Part shown: piece after piece, positions 9,837 to 20,168 of the stretch | How positions within the stretch are numbered: the first letter of the stretch is position 1 | Layout: each line of letters starts with the position of its first letter | Assembly (NCBI RefSeq): GCF_001269905.1 | Contig: NZ_LHVK01000009.1 | Location: 62,001-126,000, forward strand | Reading direction: 5' to 3' | Length of the DNA stretch: 64,000 bases | DNA from: Pseudomonas corrugata | GTDB lineage: Bacteria; Pseudomonadota; Gammaproteobacteria; Pseudomonadales; Pseudomonadaceae | Position numbers and translations under genes: made by a program | The notes under the pieces: generated by a model | Told to the model about the DNA's origin: nothing | Seen by the model: the letters and a program-made list of their open reading frames with translations, nothing else | The model's database searches: none

Positions 9837-11936
9837 CTAAATGTCCAGGGGTCGGTTGGCGGCTTGGATCGCAGTGAGGGCGATGGTGTACACGATGTCA
9901 TCGACCTGGGCGCCACGGGGGAGGTCGTTCACCGGTTTGCGCAGGCCCTGGAGCATCGGCCCGAGGCTGACGCAATCGGCACTGCGCTGGACGGCCTTGT
10001 GGGTGGTGTTGCCGGTGTTCAGGTCCGGGAAGATGAACACCGTCGCCCGCCCGGCCACCTGGCTGTTGGGCGCCAGTTGTCGTGCCACGGTTTCGTTGGC
10101 GGCGGCGTCGTACTGCAGCGGGCCGTCGATCAGCAAGCCATGCTGCGCCTCGTGGGCCAGCAAGGTAGCTTCGCGGACTTTTTCCACTTCCTCTCCGCTG
10201 GCCGATTCGCCGCTGGAATAGCTGAGCATGGCCACTCGTGGGGTGATGCCGAACGCGGCGGCAGAGTCGGCGCTTTGCAGGGCGATCTCCGCCAGCTCCG
10301 CAGCGCTGGGATGCGGATTCATCACGCAATCGCCATAGACCAGCACCTCTTCGGGAAACAGCATGAAGAACACCGACGACACCAGGGAGCAGCCCGGCGC
10401 CGTCTTGATCAGCTGCAGGGCCGGGCGGATGGTATTGGCGGTGGAGTGGACGACGCCGGACACCAGCCCGTCGACTTCGTCCAGCGCCAGCATCATCGTG
10501 CCGATCACCACAGTGTCTTCCAGTTGCTGCTCGGCCATCGGTGCATTCAGACTTTTGCTCTTGCGCAGCCGCACCATCGGCTCGACGTAACGCTCGCGGA
10601 TCGAGTCCGGGTCGAGAATCTCCAGCCCCGGCGGCAGTTCGATGCCCTGGGCGCGGGCCACCGCCTCGACGTCGGCCGGTTTGGCCAGCAACACGCAGCG
10701 GGCGATGCCGCGGGCCTGGCAAATGGCGGCGGCCTGGACCGTCAGCGGTTCGCTGCCTTCCGGCAGGACGATGCGCTTGTTGGCGGCCTGGGCGCGCTGG
10801 ATCAATTGATAGCGGAACACCGCCGGCGACAGGCGCATTTCCCGCGGCGTGCCGCAGCGCTGGTGCAGCCACTGGGCGTCCAGGTGGCTGGCGACGAAAT
10901 CGGTGATGATCTCAGCGCGTTCGCGGTCGTCGATCGGGATTTCCTTGTTCAGGCTGTTGAGCAGGTTGGCGGTGTCATAGGAGCCCGTGCTCACTGACAA
11001 CACCGGCAGGCCCGCCTGCAGCGCGCCGCGGCACAGTTCCATGATGCGTGGGTCGGGCAGGGTGTCGCTGGTCAACAATAGACCGGCCAGCGGTACACCG
11101 TTGATGGCGGCCAGGCTCACTGCCAGGATGATGTCGTCGCGATCGCCGGGTGTCACCACCAGCACGCCAGGCTTGAGCAGCTCCACGGTGTTGCGCATGG
11201 TGCGAGCGCAAATGATGATGTTGCTCATGCGTCGGCTTTCGTAATCGCCGGCATTGAGCACCTGGGCGCCCATCAAATCGGCTACGTCGCGGGTGCGCGG
11301 GGCGTTGAGTTCGGGCCGGAAGGGAATGCAGCCCAGCAGGCGGAAGTCGCCGCTGCGCAGCAAGGGCGAATGCTCCTTGAGCCGGGCGGAAAACGCTTCC
11401 ATGCTTTCGTCGGTACGGACCTTGTTGAGGATCACGCCGAGGACCTTCGGATCTTTCGGCCCACCGAACAATTGCGCCTGCAACTCAACCCGCCCGGACA
11501 GCTCGGTCAGCACTTCGTTTTCCGGCGCCGACACCAGGATCACCTCGGCGTCCAGGCTCTTGGCCAGGTGCAGGTTGACCCGGGCGGCATAACTGGCGTT
11601 GCGGGTCGGGACCATGCCCTCGACCACCAGTACGTCCTTGCCGATGGCCGCCTGCTGGTAGAGGGTAATGATTTCTTCCAGCAGCTCATCGAGCTGGCCG
11701 TCGCCAAGCATGCGCTCGACGTGAGCCAGGCCCAGAGGCTGTGGCGGCTTGAGGCCGTGGGTGCGGGCCACCAGCTCGGTCGAACGTTCCGGGCCGGTGT
11801 CGCCGGGGTGGGGCTGGGCGATGGGTTTGAAAAAACCGACCTTCAGCCCGGCCCGCTCAAGGGTGCGCACCAGCCCGAGGCTGATGGAAGTCAGGCCCAC
11901 ACCAAAATCGGTGGGCGCGATAAAAAAAGTTTGCAT
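9837..11936 (-). CDS. pta: Phosphate acetyltransferase (long form)
   Basis: 699 residues, the three-part long Pta. The N-terminal P-loop/BioD-like domain starts MQTFFIAPTDFGVGLTS, a DRTGG domain lies in the middle (around 215-330), and the catalytic PTA_PTB domain runs from about 390 to the end (RIVLPEGSEPLTVQAA; VYGDCVMNPHP; RVAMLSYSSGES; INDLPRGAQVDDIVY-like C-terminus). It interconverts acetyl-CoA and acetyl phosphate. In P. aeruginosa ackA lies next to pta, but no acetate kinase gene is present in this window. The acyltransferase gene abuts downstream. Confidence 0.95.
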   Translation of the reverse strand: MQTFFIAPTDFGVGLTSISLGLVRTLERAGLKVGFFKPIAQPHPGDTGPERSTELVARTHGLKPPQPLGLAHVERMLGDGQLDELLEEIITLYQQAAIGKDVLVVEGMVPTRNASYAARVNLHLAKSLDAEVILVSAPENEVLTELSGRVELQAQLFGGPKDPKVLGVILNKVRTDESMEAFSARLKEHSPLLRSGDFRLLGCIPFRPELNAPRTRDVADLMGAQVLNAGDYESRRMSNIIICARTMRNTVELLKPGVLVVTPGDRDDIILAVSLAAINGVPLAGLLLTSDTLPDPRIMELCRGALQAGLPVLSVSTGSYDTANLLNSLNKEIPIDDRERAEIITDFVASHLDAQWLHQRCGTPREMRLSPAVFRYQLIQRAQAANKRIVLPEGSEPLTVQAAAICQARGIARCVLLAKPADVEAVARAQGIELPPGLEILDPDSIRERYVEPMVRLRKSKSLNAPMAEQQLEDTVVIGTMMLALDEVDGLVSGVVHSTANTIRPALQLIKTAPGCSLVSSVFFMLFPEEVLVYGDCVMNPHPSAAELAEIALQSADSAAAFGITPRVAMLSYSSGESASGEEVEKVREATLLAHEAQHGLLIDGPLQYDAAANETVARQLAPNSQVAGRATVFIFPDLNTGNTTHKAVQRSADCVSLGPMLQGLRKPVNDLPRGAQVDDIVYTIALTAIQAANRPLDI

Positions 11937-11996
11937 GCGGATTCTCTAAGGGAGCATGGCAAAGGCGAGGCCTATGTATAGCCGTCTACCATCCAT

Positions 11997-12290
11997 TCAG
12001 TCACCAAGATTATCGCTAACCGGCGCCTGAGCACACCAGCCGCAATCAAAGGGCTGGCCTATTTTTTCAATACGTTGCGTTGGATCCAGCACCCACGCCC
12101 GGGATTGCCACGGTGGCTGGTGGCGCAGGTGCTGGGTATGCCCACAGGACAGCTCCGCAACCCAGTGACCCTCCTCGTCCTGGTGCAAACCAATGACCGT
12201 CGGTCTGGGTGCGCAAGTCCGTTTGTCAGGGTTCCGTTCGCTTTCGGGCAAATCCTTGTTTAGACTTGTCCGTTCTTCATTCTTATGCAA
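11997..12290 (-). CDS. DUF3565 domain protein, start uncertain
   Basis: The conserved block VIGLHQDEEGHWVAELSCGHTQH followed by LRHQPPWQSRAWVLDP and a C-terminal FDCGWC pair identify DUF3565, a short family of unknown function with paired cysteines and histidines that could bind metal. The frame stays open to 12335, but ATG starts at 12335 and 12305 would lie inside or back-to-back with slyD (12304). The TTG at 12290 is used here only as a practical boundary; the true start may be further in. It is divergent from slyD. Confidence 0.6.
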   Translation of the reverse strand: MHKNEERTSLNKDLPESERNPDKRTCAPRPTVIGLHQDEEGHWVAELSCGHTQHLRHQPPWQSRAWVLDPTQRIEKIGQPFDCGWCAQAPVSDNLGD

Positions 12291-12303
12291 AAGGTCTCGC
12301 CCC

Positions 12304-12789
12304 ATGCTGATCGCCGCCAATAAGGCTGTCTCCATCGACTATACCCTGACCAACGACGCTGGTGAGGTCATCGACAGCTCTGCCGGCGGCGCTCCGCTGG
12401 TCTACCTGCATGGCGCAGGCAACATCATCCAGGGCCTGGAGAAAGCCCTGGAAGGTAAAACCACCGGTGACGAACTGAACGTGACCGTTGAACCGGAAGA
12501 CGCCTACGGCGAATACTCCGCCGAACTGGTCAGCACCCTGAGTCGCAGCATGTTCGAAGGCGTGGACGAGCTGGAAGTGGGCATGCAGTTCCATGCGTCG
12601 GCGCCGGATGGCCAGATGCAGATCGTCACCATCCGCGACCTGGACGGCGACGACGTCACTGTTGACGGCAACCACCCACTGGCCGGTCAACGCCTGAACT
12701 TCAAGGTCAAGGTTGTCGACATCCGCGATGCCAGCCAGGAAGAAGTTGCCCATGGTCACGTCCATGGCGAAGGTGGTCATCACCACTGA
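12304..12789 (+). CDS. slyD: FKBP-type peptidyl-prolyl isomerase SlyD
   Basis: 161 residues. The FKBP domain is split by an insert-in-flap chaperone domain (residues about 70-125: VEPEDAYGEYSAELV through HASAPDG), and the C-terminus is histidine-rich (HGHVHGEGGHHH), as in SlyD proteins that bind nickel or zinc and aid metalloenzyme maturation. Active-site pocket residues are seen in YTLTNDAGEVIDSS and PLVYLHGAGNIIQGLEKAL. ATG 12304 gives the family N-terminus MLIAANKAVSIDY. A clear terminator follows, then gpx, the order found in P. aeruginosa. Confidence 0.93.
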   Translation: MLIAANKAVSIDYTLTNDAGEVIDSSAGGAPLVYLHGAGNIIQGLEKALEGKTTGDELNVTVEPEDAYGEYSAELVSTLSRSMFEGVDELEVGMQFHASAPDGQMQIVTIRDLDGDDVTVDGNHPLAGQRLNFKVKVVDIRDASQEEVAHGHVHGEGGHHH

Positions 12790-12816
12790 TTTCTGCGCTA
12801 CGCTCAAGTGAACCGG

Positions 12817-12840
12817 AAAGGCGCCATGCGGCGCCTTTTT
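12817..12840 (+). terminator. Rho-independent terminator of slyD
   Basis: aaaggcgcc-atgc-ggcgcctttttag: an 8-bp G+C-rich stem, tetraloop and T5 run, 28 bases after the slyD stop. Confidence 0.9.
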
Positions 12841-12902
12841 AGTCGGTTGCTCTCGGCATTACCCATGGCTATTTCGAAAGATCCGCAAACCTGGAGTTCG
12901 TC

Positions 12903-13385
12903 ATGAGTGCTTTTCACGACCTTAAACTGAAAGCCCTGGATGGTCAGGAGCTTCCTCTGGCGCCTTTCAAGGGGCAAGTCGTGCTGGTGGTCAACGTCGC
13001 CTCCAAATGTGGCCTGACGCCTCAGTACGCTGCGCTGGAAAATCTCTATCAGCAGTACAAGTCCAGGGGCTTCAGCATCCTGGGCCTGCCTTGCAATCAG
13101 TTCGCGGGGCAAGAGCCTGGCACCGAGCAGGAAATCCAGGCGTTCTGCAGCAATAATTATGGCGTGACGTTTCCGCTGTCCAGCAAGTTGGAAGTAAACG
13201 GTCACGACCGGCATCAACTTTACCGCCTGCTGGCGGGCGAGGGCGCCGAATTCCCCGGAGACATTACCTGGAACTTCGAGAAGTTTCTGCTCGGCAAGGA
13301 CGGCCGCGTGTTGGCCCGCTTCTCGCCGCGCACAGCGCCGGATGACCCGGCGGTAATCCAGGCAATTGAAAAAGCGCTGGGCTGA
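12903..13385 (+). CDS. Glutathione peroxidase family peroxidase (cysteine type)
   Basis: 160 residues. The active-site tetrad is C36 (NVASKCGLT), Q70 (CNQFAGQEPG), W123 and N124 (ITWNFEKF); cysteine replaces selenocysteine. C82 in AFCSNNYGV is 46 residues after C36, the spacing of the resolving cysteine in thioredoxin-dependent family members, so this is probably a thioredoxin-using hydroperoxide peroxidase. trxB lies 3.8 kb downstream in the window, although they are not one operon. The enzyme is cytoplasmic, with no signal peptide. ATG 12903 is preceded by ctggag. Confidence 0.93.
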   Translation: MSAFHDLKLKALDGQELPLAPFKGQVVLVVNVASKCGLTPQYAALENLYQQYKSRGFSILGLPCNQFAGQEPGTEQEIQAFCSNNYGVTFPLSSKLEVNGHDRHQLYRLLAGEGAEFPGDITWNFEKFLLGKDGRVLARFSPRTAPDDPAVIQAIEKALG

Positions 13386-13422
13386 ACCTTCACCGTTGTG
13401 GCGAGGGAGCTTGCTTGCGTAC

Positions 13423-13509
13423 TGTGGGAGCAAGGCTTGCCCGCGATGAAGGTGATGGGACCTTTCAGAAATCGGGGTGCCTGGTTCGCGAGCAAGCGTT
13501 GCTCCCACA
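13423..13509. repeat. REP pair (inverted)
   Basis: tgtgggagcaaggcttgcccgcgatga on the left; the right copy reads ttcgcgagcaagcgttgctcccaca. Lies between gpx and the OYE gene. Confidence 0.85.
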
Positions 13510-13633
13510 TTCAGGTGCCTTTGCGCACCCTTTTTAACCTTTATCACTCCAATCAATAGTGCTACCCAGCACTCCCCTCGCTGCATATTATCGTCGTCAT
13601 ATCGACCTGCGACCTTGTCCCGTGGAGTGCCCC

Positions 13634-14737
13634 ATGCCTGTAAAAGCCCTGTTCAAACCTTTTCAACTCGGTGCGTTCGAGCTGCCGACCCGGGTCGTGA
13701 TGGCGCCGATGACCCGTTCCTTTTCACCGGGCGGCGTGCCGAACGCCAAGGTCATCGAATATTACCGTCGCCGCGCAGCGGCCGGGGTTGGCCTGATCAT
13801 CACCGAAGGCACGACGGTCGGGCACAAGGCTTCCAACGGGTATCCGAACGTGCCGCACTTCTATGGCGATGCAGCGCTCGCCGGTTGGAAGCAAGTGGTC
13901 GATGCAGTGCATGCCGAAGGCGGCAAGATCGTTCCACAGTTGTGGCATGTGGGCAGTGTACGCCGCACCGGGACCGAGCCGGATGCCAGCGTGCCGGGTT
14001 ATGGCCCGACCGAGAAGCTCAAGGACGGCCAGGTGGTGGTCCACGGTATGACCCAGGCAGACATCGACGATGTCATCGCCGCTTTCGCCCAGGCAGCGAA
14101 AGACGCCCAGAGTATCGGCATGGATGGCGTGGAGATCCATGGCGCCCATGGTTACCTGGTGGACCAGTTCTTCTGGGAAGGCAGCAACCAACGCACCGAC
14201 GGTTACGGTGGCAGCCTGGCCAACCGTTCGCGATTTGCCATTGAGTTGATTCGTGCCGTGCGTGCAGCCGTGGGCGACGGGTTCCCGATCATCTTCCGGT
14301 TCTCCCAATGGAAACAACAGGATTACACCGCGCGTCTGGTGCAGACCCCGGAAGCCTTGGGCGAATTCCTCAAGCCACTGTCCGATGCTGGCGTGGATAT
14401 CTTCCACTGCTCGACCCGTCGCTTCTGGGAGCCGGAGTTCGACGGTTCTGAACTGAACCTGGCCGGCTGGACTCGCAAGCTGACCGGTAAACCGACCATC
14501 ACCGTCGGCAGCGTCGGTCTGGATGGCGAGTTCCTGCAGTTCATGGTCAATACCGACAAGGTCGCGCAGCCGGCGAGCCTGGAGAAACTCCTGGAACGCC
14601 TGAACAATGATGAATTCGACCTGGTGGCGGTCGGGCGTGCGCTGCTGGTGGATCCGGACTGGGCGCAGAAAGTGCGTGAAGGTCGGGAGCAGGAGATCCT
14701 GCCATTCAGCCGCGAAGCGCTGATGACGCTGGTCTGA
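13634..14737 (+). CDS. Old Yellow Enzyme family NADH:flavin oxidoreductase
   Basis: 367 residues, an FMN-dependent TIM-barrel ene-reductase. The start is ATG 13634 with ggag seven bases upstream. Visible family motifs are APMTR (24-28), the substrate-binding histidine pair HGAH (169-172) followed by GYLVDQF, the DGYGGSLANRSRF signature near 189-201, and the C-terminal LVAVGRALLVDPDW phosphate-binding segment. Such enzymes reduce activated alkenes, often of unknown physiological identity. It sits between gpx and a glycosyltransferase, as in the matching P. aeruginosa region. Confidence 0.92.
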   Translation: MPVKALFKPFQLGAFELPTRVVMAPMTRSFSPGGVPNAKVIEYYRRRAAAGVGLIITEGTTVGHKASNGYPNVPHFYGDAALAGWKQVVDAVHAEGGKIVPQLWHVGSVRRTGTEPDASVPGYGPTEKLKDGQVVVHGMTQADIDDVIAAFAQAAKDAQSIGMDGVEIHGAHGYLVDQFFWEGSNQRTDGYGGSLANRSRFAIELIRAVRAAVGDGFPIIFRFSQWKQQDYTARLVQTPEALGEFLKPLSDAGVDIFHCSTRRFWEPEFDGSELNLAGWTRKLTGKPTITVGSVGLDGEFLQFMVNTDKVAQPASLEKLLERLNNDEFDLVAVGRALLVDPDWAQKVREGREQEILPFSREALMTLV

Positions 14738-14753
14738 GTCGCCTGCACCGACG

Positions 14754-14850
14754 CCATCGCGGGCAAGCCTTGCTCCCACATTGGATCTTCAGCGGACAGC
14801 TCATTTGTGAACTGCTGATAACCCGGTGGGAGCAAGGCTTGCCCGCGATG
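14754..14850. repeat. REP pair (inverted)
   Basis: catcgcgggcaagccttgctcccaca and gtgggagcaaggcttgcccgcgatg about 45 bp apart, placed between the convergent OYE and glycosyltransferase genes. The right copy ends four bases before the glycosyltransferase stop codon. Confidence 0.85.
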
Positions 14851-14853
14851 CTT

Positions 14854-16026
14854 TCAGCGATGCGGCACTGCCTGCGGCAGTGTCGATAGGGCCTGGCAAG
14901 CCCCCCGTAATTGCGCCTCGAACTGCTCGATCACTGACGCCCAACCCTGGCGACTGGCATGCTGGCGGGCATTGAGCCTCACGCAACGTAACGCTTCGGG
15001 CTCCTCCAGCAGCCAACGGGCCGCATCGCAGAATGCGTCCTCATCCCCCGGCATTGCCAGCACGCCGTTGTAGCCATGGCGGATGTGTTGTGCTGCGGCG
15101 GCCTGGTCGTAGGCCACCACACCCAGCCCGGACGCGAGGGCCTCCAGCACGACGTTGCCGAAGGTTTCGGTCAGGCTTGGAAAGACGAACACATCCCCAC
15201 TGGCATAGTGGCTGGCCAGCGTCTCGCCTCGCTGGCTACCGCAAAAAATCGCGTCGGGCAGTTCCTGCTCCAGGGCGGACCGTTGCGGGCCGTCGCCGAT
15301 CACCACCAGCTTCATCCGTCGCTGCGGGAACGCATTGCATATCCTGTCGAAACAACGCTTGAGCAAGCCGAGGTTCTTCTCCGGTGCCAGGCGCCCAACG
15401 TGGATCACGGCAATATCGTCATCGCCCAGGCCCCAGCTTTCGCGCAGGGTGGTCGAGCGCTTGACCGGATGGAATAACTGGCTGTCCACGCCGCGGGACA
15501 ACAGCATGACGCGCTCGAAATGCCGCCGTTCCAATTCCAGTTGCTGGCTTGGGCTGGGCACCAGTGTCAGGTTGGAGCGGTTGTGAAACCAGCGCAGGTA
15601 ATGGGTGAGTGCGCGACTGAGCAACCCAAGGCCGTACTGCCGTGTGTATTGCTGGAAATTGGTGTGAAAGCCACTGACTACCGAGATACCCAGGCGCCGC
15701 GCCGCCCGCAACGCCGATAAACCCAGCGGCCCTTCGGTAGCGATGTACAGCACATCGGGCCGCTGACGCATCCAGCGCCGCAGCAGCTTGTGCATTGAGA
15801 CCTGCCCCCACTGCAACCCCGGATATCCCGGCAGAGGCCAGCCCCGGCACAGCAACAGCTCGTCGCTGGCCTGGCGTTGATCCGGTGCCTGTCGCGGACG
15901 CACCAGCTCAACCCTGTGGCCTCGGGCACGCAGGCCTTCGTGCAAGCGGCCCAGGGTGTTGGCCACGCCATTGATTTCCGGCGGGAAGGTTTCAGTGACA
16001 AGGGTGATATGCAGGTGTGTGCTCAT
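14854..16026 (-). CDS. Glycosyltransferase family 4 protein
   Basis: 390 residues from ATG 16026, chosen because MSTHLHITLVTETFPP begins at the first beta strand; an upstream ATG at 16050 would add eight residues. It is a GT-B fold enzyme: N-terminal acceptor domain with PPEINGVANTLGRL, and C-terminal nucleotide-sugar domain with HVGRLAPEKNLGLL and the E-X7-E motif in PSLTETFGNVVLEALASG. It resembles bacterial mannosyltransferases acting on lipids, but the donor and acceptor cannot be read from sequence. It is 64 bp downstream of cysZ on the same strand and could share its transcript. Confidence 0.87.
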   Translation of the reverse strand: MSTHLHITLVTETFPPEINGVANTLGRLHEGLRARGHRVELVRPRQAPDQRQASDELLLCRGWPLPGYPGLQWGQVSMHKLLRRWMRQRPDVLYIATEGPLGLSALRAARRLGISVVSGFHTNFQQYTRQYGLGLLSRALTHYLRWFHNRSNLTLVPSPSQQLELERRHFERVMLLSRGVDSQLFHPVKRSTTLRESWGLGDDDIAVIHVGRLAPEKNLGLLKRCFDRICNAFPQRRMKLVVIGDGPQRSALEQELPDAIFCGSQRGETLASHYASGDVFVFPSLTETFGNVVLEALASGLGVVAYDQAAAAQHIRHGYNGVLAMPGDEDAFCDAARWLLEEPEALRCVRLNARQHASRQGWASVIEQFEAQLRGACQALSTLPQAVPHR

Positions 16027-16090
16027 GACCCCAGTGTCGACCGGGGCCATTTCGCCAGTGTGACGCCTGAATGATGGATTTGTGACCGGT

Positions 16091-16846
16091 TCAGCCCTGG
16101 CGGGCCAGCGCCGTCTCGGCCCCTTGCTCGCGCACCCAGAACAGGGTCGCCCCGGCCACCGCCGCCGGCATCATCAGGATGTTGACCACCGGGATCAGCA
16201 GCACCAGGTAGACGCTGCCGCCAAAGCCGAGGCTCTGCCAGCGTTTCTGACGCAACCAGGCGAGCATTTCGTTCCAGCCCAGCTTGTGGTTGTCCGCCGG
16301 GTAGTCGATGTACTGGATCGCCATCATCCATATGCCGAACAGCAGCCACAGCGGTGCGGCCACCAGATTGATCACGGGAATGAACGACAGCACGAACAAC
16401 CCCAGGGCGCGGGGCAGGAAGTAGCCGAGCTTGCGTGCCTCCCGGGCCAAGGTGCGCGGGATCATGGCGACCAACTCACCCCAACTGAAGGCCGGGAAGT
16501 CATCGGTGCCACGGACCACCACCTCGACCTTCTCCGCCAGAAAACCGTTGAACGGCGCAGCGATGACATTGGCGAGCATCGTGAAGGTAAAGAACACCAT
16601 CAGCACCACCAGCACCACGAACAATGGCCAGAGGATGTAGCTGAGGAAACTCAGCCAGTCCGGCAGCGATGGCATCAACGTGTCGACCCACAGGCTGAAC
16701 TGATGGCCGGCCAGGTAGATCAGACCGATGAACAATACGAGGTTGATCGCCAGCGGCAATAATACAAATAGACGCAGGCCCGGACTCAGGACCAGCTTGA
16801 GGCCTTCTTGCAGGTATTGCGGGCCGGACAGTACGGGGGCGGGCAT
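16091..16846 (-). CDS. cysZ: Sulfate transporter CysZ
   Basis: 251 residues with about four long hydrophobic helices (near 22-50, 68-100, 145-180 and 205-235) and the CysZ N-terminus [19 protein letters not shown]. CysZ mediates sulfate entry across the inner membrane. Its presence 8 kb from cysD-cysNC gives the window both uptake and activation steps for sulfur. The divergent neighbour is trxB, whose thioredoxin can supply electrons for PAPS/APS reduction; that link is pathway knowledge. Confidence 0.9.
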   Translation of the reverse strand: MPAPVLSGPQYLQEGLKLVLSPGLRLFVLLPLAINLVLFIGLIYLAGHQFSLWVDTLMPSLPDWLSFLSYILWPLFVVLVVLMVFFTFTMLANVIAAPFNGFLAEKVEVVVRGTDDFPAFSWGELVAMIPRTLAREARKLGYFLPRALGLFVLSFIPVINLVAAPLWLLFGIWMMAIQYIDYPADNHKLGWNEMLAWLRQKRWQSLGFGGSVYLVLLIPVVNILMMPAAVAGATLFWVREQGAETALARQG

Positions 16847-17012
16847 GGGCAGCTCCGAGAGAAGTTGAACGCGCCGACCTTACCGGCTTTGCCCGGCGCG
16901 GGAAAGCGTCTACACGGCGTGTAACAGGTTTGTTGAACAGGCCGCTCTATTGAAAGCTCCACCCGATATAGAACTCACCTATGAGCTGGATTGTTAAACC
17001 GTATTTCCTTAA

Positions 17013-18119
<1,107 letters not shown>

Positions 18120-18131
18120 TTCATCAGGCAT

Positions 18132-18160
18132 AAAAAAACCGGCTTCGGCCGGTTTTTTTA
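18132..18160 (+). terminator. Rho-independent terminator of trxB
   Basis: aaaaaaaccggcttcggccggttttttta: a short perfect G+C stem flanked by A7 and T7, so it can act in both directions. Confidence 0.93.
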
Positions 18161-18184
18161 TGTGGGTGGACTCCCTGAAAACCC

Positions 18185-18274
18185 TGTGGGAGCGGGCTTG
18201 CTCGCGAATGCGGTGGGTCAACCAGCACAATTTTTGACTGACATACCGCATTCGCGAGCAAGCCCGCTTCCACA
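18185..18274. repeat. REP pair (inverted)
   Basis: tgtgggagcgggcttgctcgcgaatgcgg and its inverse, ending gcccgcttccaca with one substitution in the tip. It lies between the convergent trxB and aminotransferase genes. Confidence 0.85.
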
Positions 18275-18303
18275 AGTTTGATGCGCGCAGAAGTCTTTTG
18301 TCT

Positions 18304-19557
18304 TCAGCTCAGCTTCGCCAGGCACGTTTCGAGAATATCCAGACCTTCCTCCAACACTGCCGGCTCGGTCGTCAACGGCGCCAGCAAGCGGATGATGTGG
18401 CGCGACTTGCCACTGGGCATCAGCAGCAGACCCGCGTCCCGTGCCAGGGCCAGCAATTGGGTCAACTGCGCCGCTGCCGGGGTACCGTCGGCGCGGGCCA
18501 GTTCGATGCCGCGCATTGCGCCGACCCCCGTCAGGCGGCCCAGGAATGGGGTCAGCTCACGGCGGCGCCAAGATTCGTAGCGGCTGACAATCGCTTCTTC
18601 TTGTTGCGCGCCCCAGGCTTGGAGGTGCGCATCGGTCATTTCTTCCAGGGTCGCCAGTGCGGCGGCGCAGGCGATGGGGTTGCCGGAATAAGTGCCACCC
18701 AAGCCACCCTTGGGCAGGTTGTCCAGCAAAACCTTGCGCCCCACCACCGCCCCCAGCGGGACCCCGCCGGCAATGCTCTTGCCCAGCAGGATCAGGTCGG
18801 GCTCGATGCCCAGTCGCGAGAAGGCGAAACGTTGGCCGGTGCGGCCGAAGCCGGACTGAATTTCATCGATGATCAGCACGATACCCTTATCGTCGCAGAA
18901 CTGCCGCAGGGCCTGGGCGAAAGGGATGTCCAGTGCCAGGAAACCCGCCTCGCCCTGTACCGGTTCGACGATGAAGCAGGCCACGTCGTTGACGTCGATC
19001 TCCACGCTGAACAACCGCTCCATGGCCTGCAAGGCTTCCGCGCAGGTCACACCGTTGTCCTTGCTGGGGTAGGGCAGATGATAGACCGGCCCCGGCAACA
19101 CGCCGATTTTCTGTTTGTAGGGCGCGACCTTGCCGTTGAGGTTCAGGGTGGCCAGGGTGCGGCCATGGAAGCCGCCGTCGAAGGCGATGACGGCGGTGCG
19201 CCCCGTCGTGGCCCCGCGCACGATCTTCAAAGCGTTTTCCGCAGCCTCCGCGCCGCTGTTGGTGAGCATGCCACTGATGGGGTAGTCCACCGGGACAAAC
19301 GCTGCAAGACGCCCCATCAATTCGATATAGGGCGCATGAGGGGCGGCGTTGAAGGCGTAGTGAGTCAACCGGGTGGCCTGCTCGCCAATAGCCTCGACGA
19401 CGCGGGGATGGCAATGGCCGAGGTTCAACACGCCGATGCCTCCCACGAAGTCGATGTAGCGCTTGCCGTCGGTATCCCATACCTCGGCGTTTCTGCCGTG
19501 ACTGAGGCTGACGGGGTGCACGATGGAAATCGATTGGCTGATGGTTTCGCTGCTCAT
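18304..19557 (-). CDS. Class III PLP aminotransferase (GabT-like; probable 2-aminoadipate aminotransferase)
   Basis: 417 residues. The PLP-binding block has D231 in IIDEIQSGFGRTG and the Schiff-base lysine K260 in LLGKSIAGGVPLGA; the N-terminus has NAEVWDTDGKRYIDFVGGIG and LTNSGAEAAENALK. Overall it looks like 4-aminobutyrate/acetylornithine aminotransferases. From memory it closely resembles P. putida PP_4108, assigned to 2-aminoadipate transamination in lysine catabolism, which would make this a lysine-pathway enzyme rather than a true GabT. No succinate-semialdehyde dehydrogenase lies beside it, which also argues against a gabTD role. Confidence 0.85.
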   Translation of the reverse strand: MSSETISQSISIVHPVSLSHGRNAEVWDTDGKRYIDFVGGIGVLNLGHCHPRVVEAIGEQATRLTHYAFNAAPHAPYIELMGRLAAFVPVDYPISGMLTNSGAEAAENALKIVRGATTGRTAVIAFDGGFHGRTLATLNLNGKVAPYKQKIGVLPGPVYHLPYPSKDNGVTCAEALQAMERLFSVEIDVNDVACFIVEPVQGEAGFLALDIPFAQALRQFCDDKGIVLIIDEIQSGFGRTGQRFAFSRLGIEPDLILLGKSIAGGVPLGAVVGRKVLLDNLPKGGLGGTYSGNPIACAAALATLEEMTDAHLQAWGAQQEEAIVSRYESWRRRELTPFLGRLTGVGAMRGIELARADGTPAAAQLTQLLALARDAGLLLMPSGKSRHIIRLLAPLTTEPAVLEEGLDILETCLAKLS

Positions 19558-19696
19558 GGGTGACGGCTCGAAGGAAGAAAGGATTTCCTTTATCTAAGCC
19601 GTGAGCAGTGGGAGCCGGCAAACGAAATAAAGTTGCCGGGTCAATCTTAAAAGTCGGGATGTGGGTAAGTACCACACAATCAGGGTTGGACTGTTC

Positions 19697-19822
19697 TTGT
19701 GGCGAGCGGATTCATCCCCGCTGGACTGCGAAGCAGTCCGAAACCAGCCTTGCTGCATTGACACATCGCGAAGCTGTTGGGGTCGCTAAGCGACCCAGCG
19801 GGGATGAATCCCCTCGCCACAA
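19697..19822. repeat. Long inverted repeat, second intergenic family
   Basis: ttgtggcgagcggattcatcccc at the left and its inverse, ggggatgaatcccctcgccacaa, at the right. Same family as 3570-3705 and 35311-35460. The right end lies seven bases from the HopJ stop. Confidence 0.8.
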
Positions 19823-19829
19823 GCGGGGA

Positions 19830-20168
19830 TCAGCGGCGTTGCAGTGGCTGGGCCGCGAACTTCACGCCCGCCAGTCCATGGACCATCAGCGCGCGGATGT
19901 TGCCATGGTCGTTGCCGTCGGGAGTGTTCAGCACCGAGCGGTAATGCTCGCCGAACGCCAGCAGCGCTTCTTCATCGCTCAAGCCTTCGAGCAAGGCCAG
20001 GCCGAGGGTCTTGCAGGAGCCTTCGTTTTGTCCGGCAGCGTTTTCCACGTCGCCGTTGGTGAACGGCTGGGGCTGATAGTCGTAGCCATCGTTGATGAAG
20101 GCCAGGGTATCGGCGAAAGCGTGTTCGCCGCTCTGGAGGCGGGTGCGCAGGGTTTTCAGATCAGGCAT
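19830..20168 (-). CDS. HopJ family protein
   Basis: 112 residues from ATG 20168. The segment FINDGYDYQPQPFTNGDVENAAGQNEGSCK and GLSDEEALLAFGEHYRSVL identify the HopJ family. The name comes from a plant-pathogen type III effector, but family members occur widely in bacteria without such a system and the function is unknown. Nothing here suggests secretion. Its start overlaps the end of the DUF1244 gene by eight bases, so translation is probably coupled. Confidence 0.88.
   Translation of the reverse strand: MPDLKTLRTRLQSGEHAFADTLAFINDGYDYQPQPFTNGDVENAAGQNEGSCKTLGLALLEGLSDEEALLAFGEHYRSVLNTPDGNDHGNIRALMVHGLAGVKFAAQPLQRR

Noticed and set aside
8712..10997. 761-codon open frame on the plus strand over the acyltransferase and pta
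   Set aside because: Antisense to two confident genes, low-complexity H/Q/R-rich composition, no family similarity.
19830..20168. HopJ as a sign of a type III secretion system
   Set aside because: The family occurs broadly in non-pathogens, and no secretion genes or Hrp box are visible.
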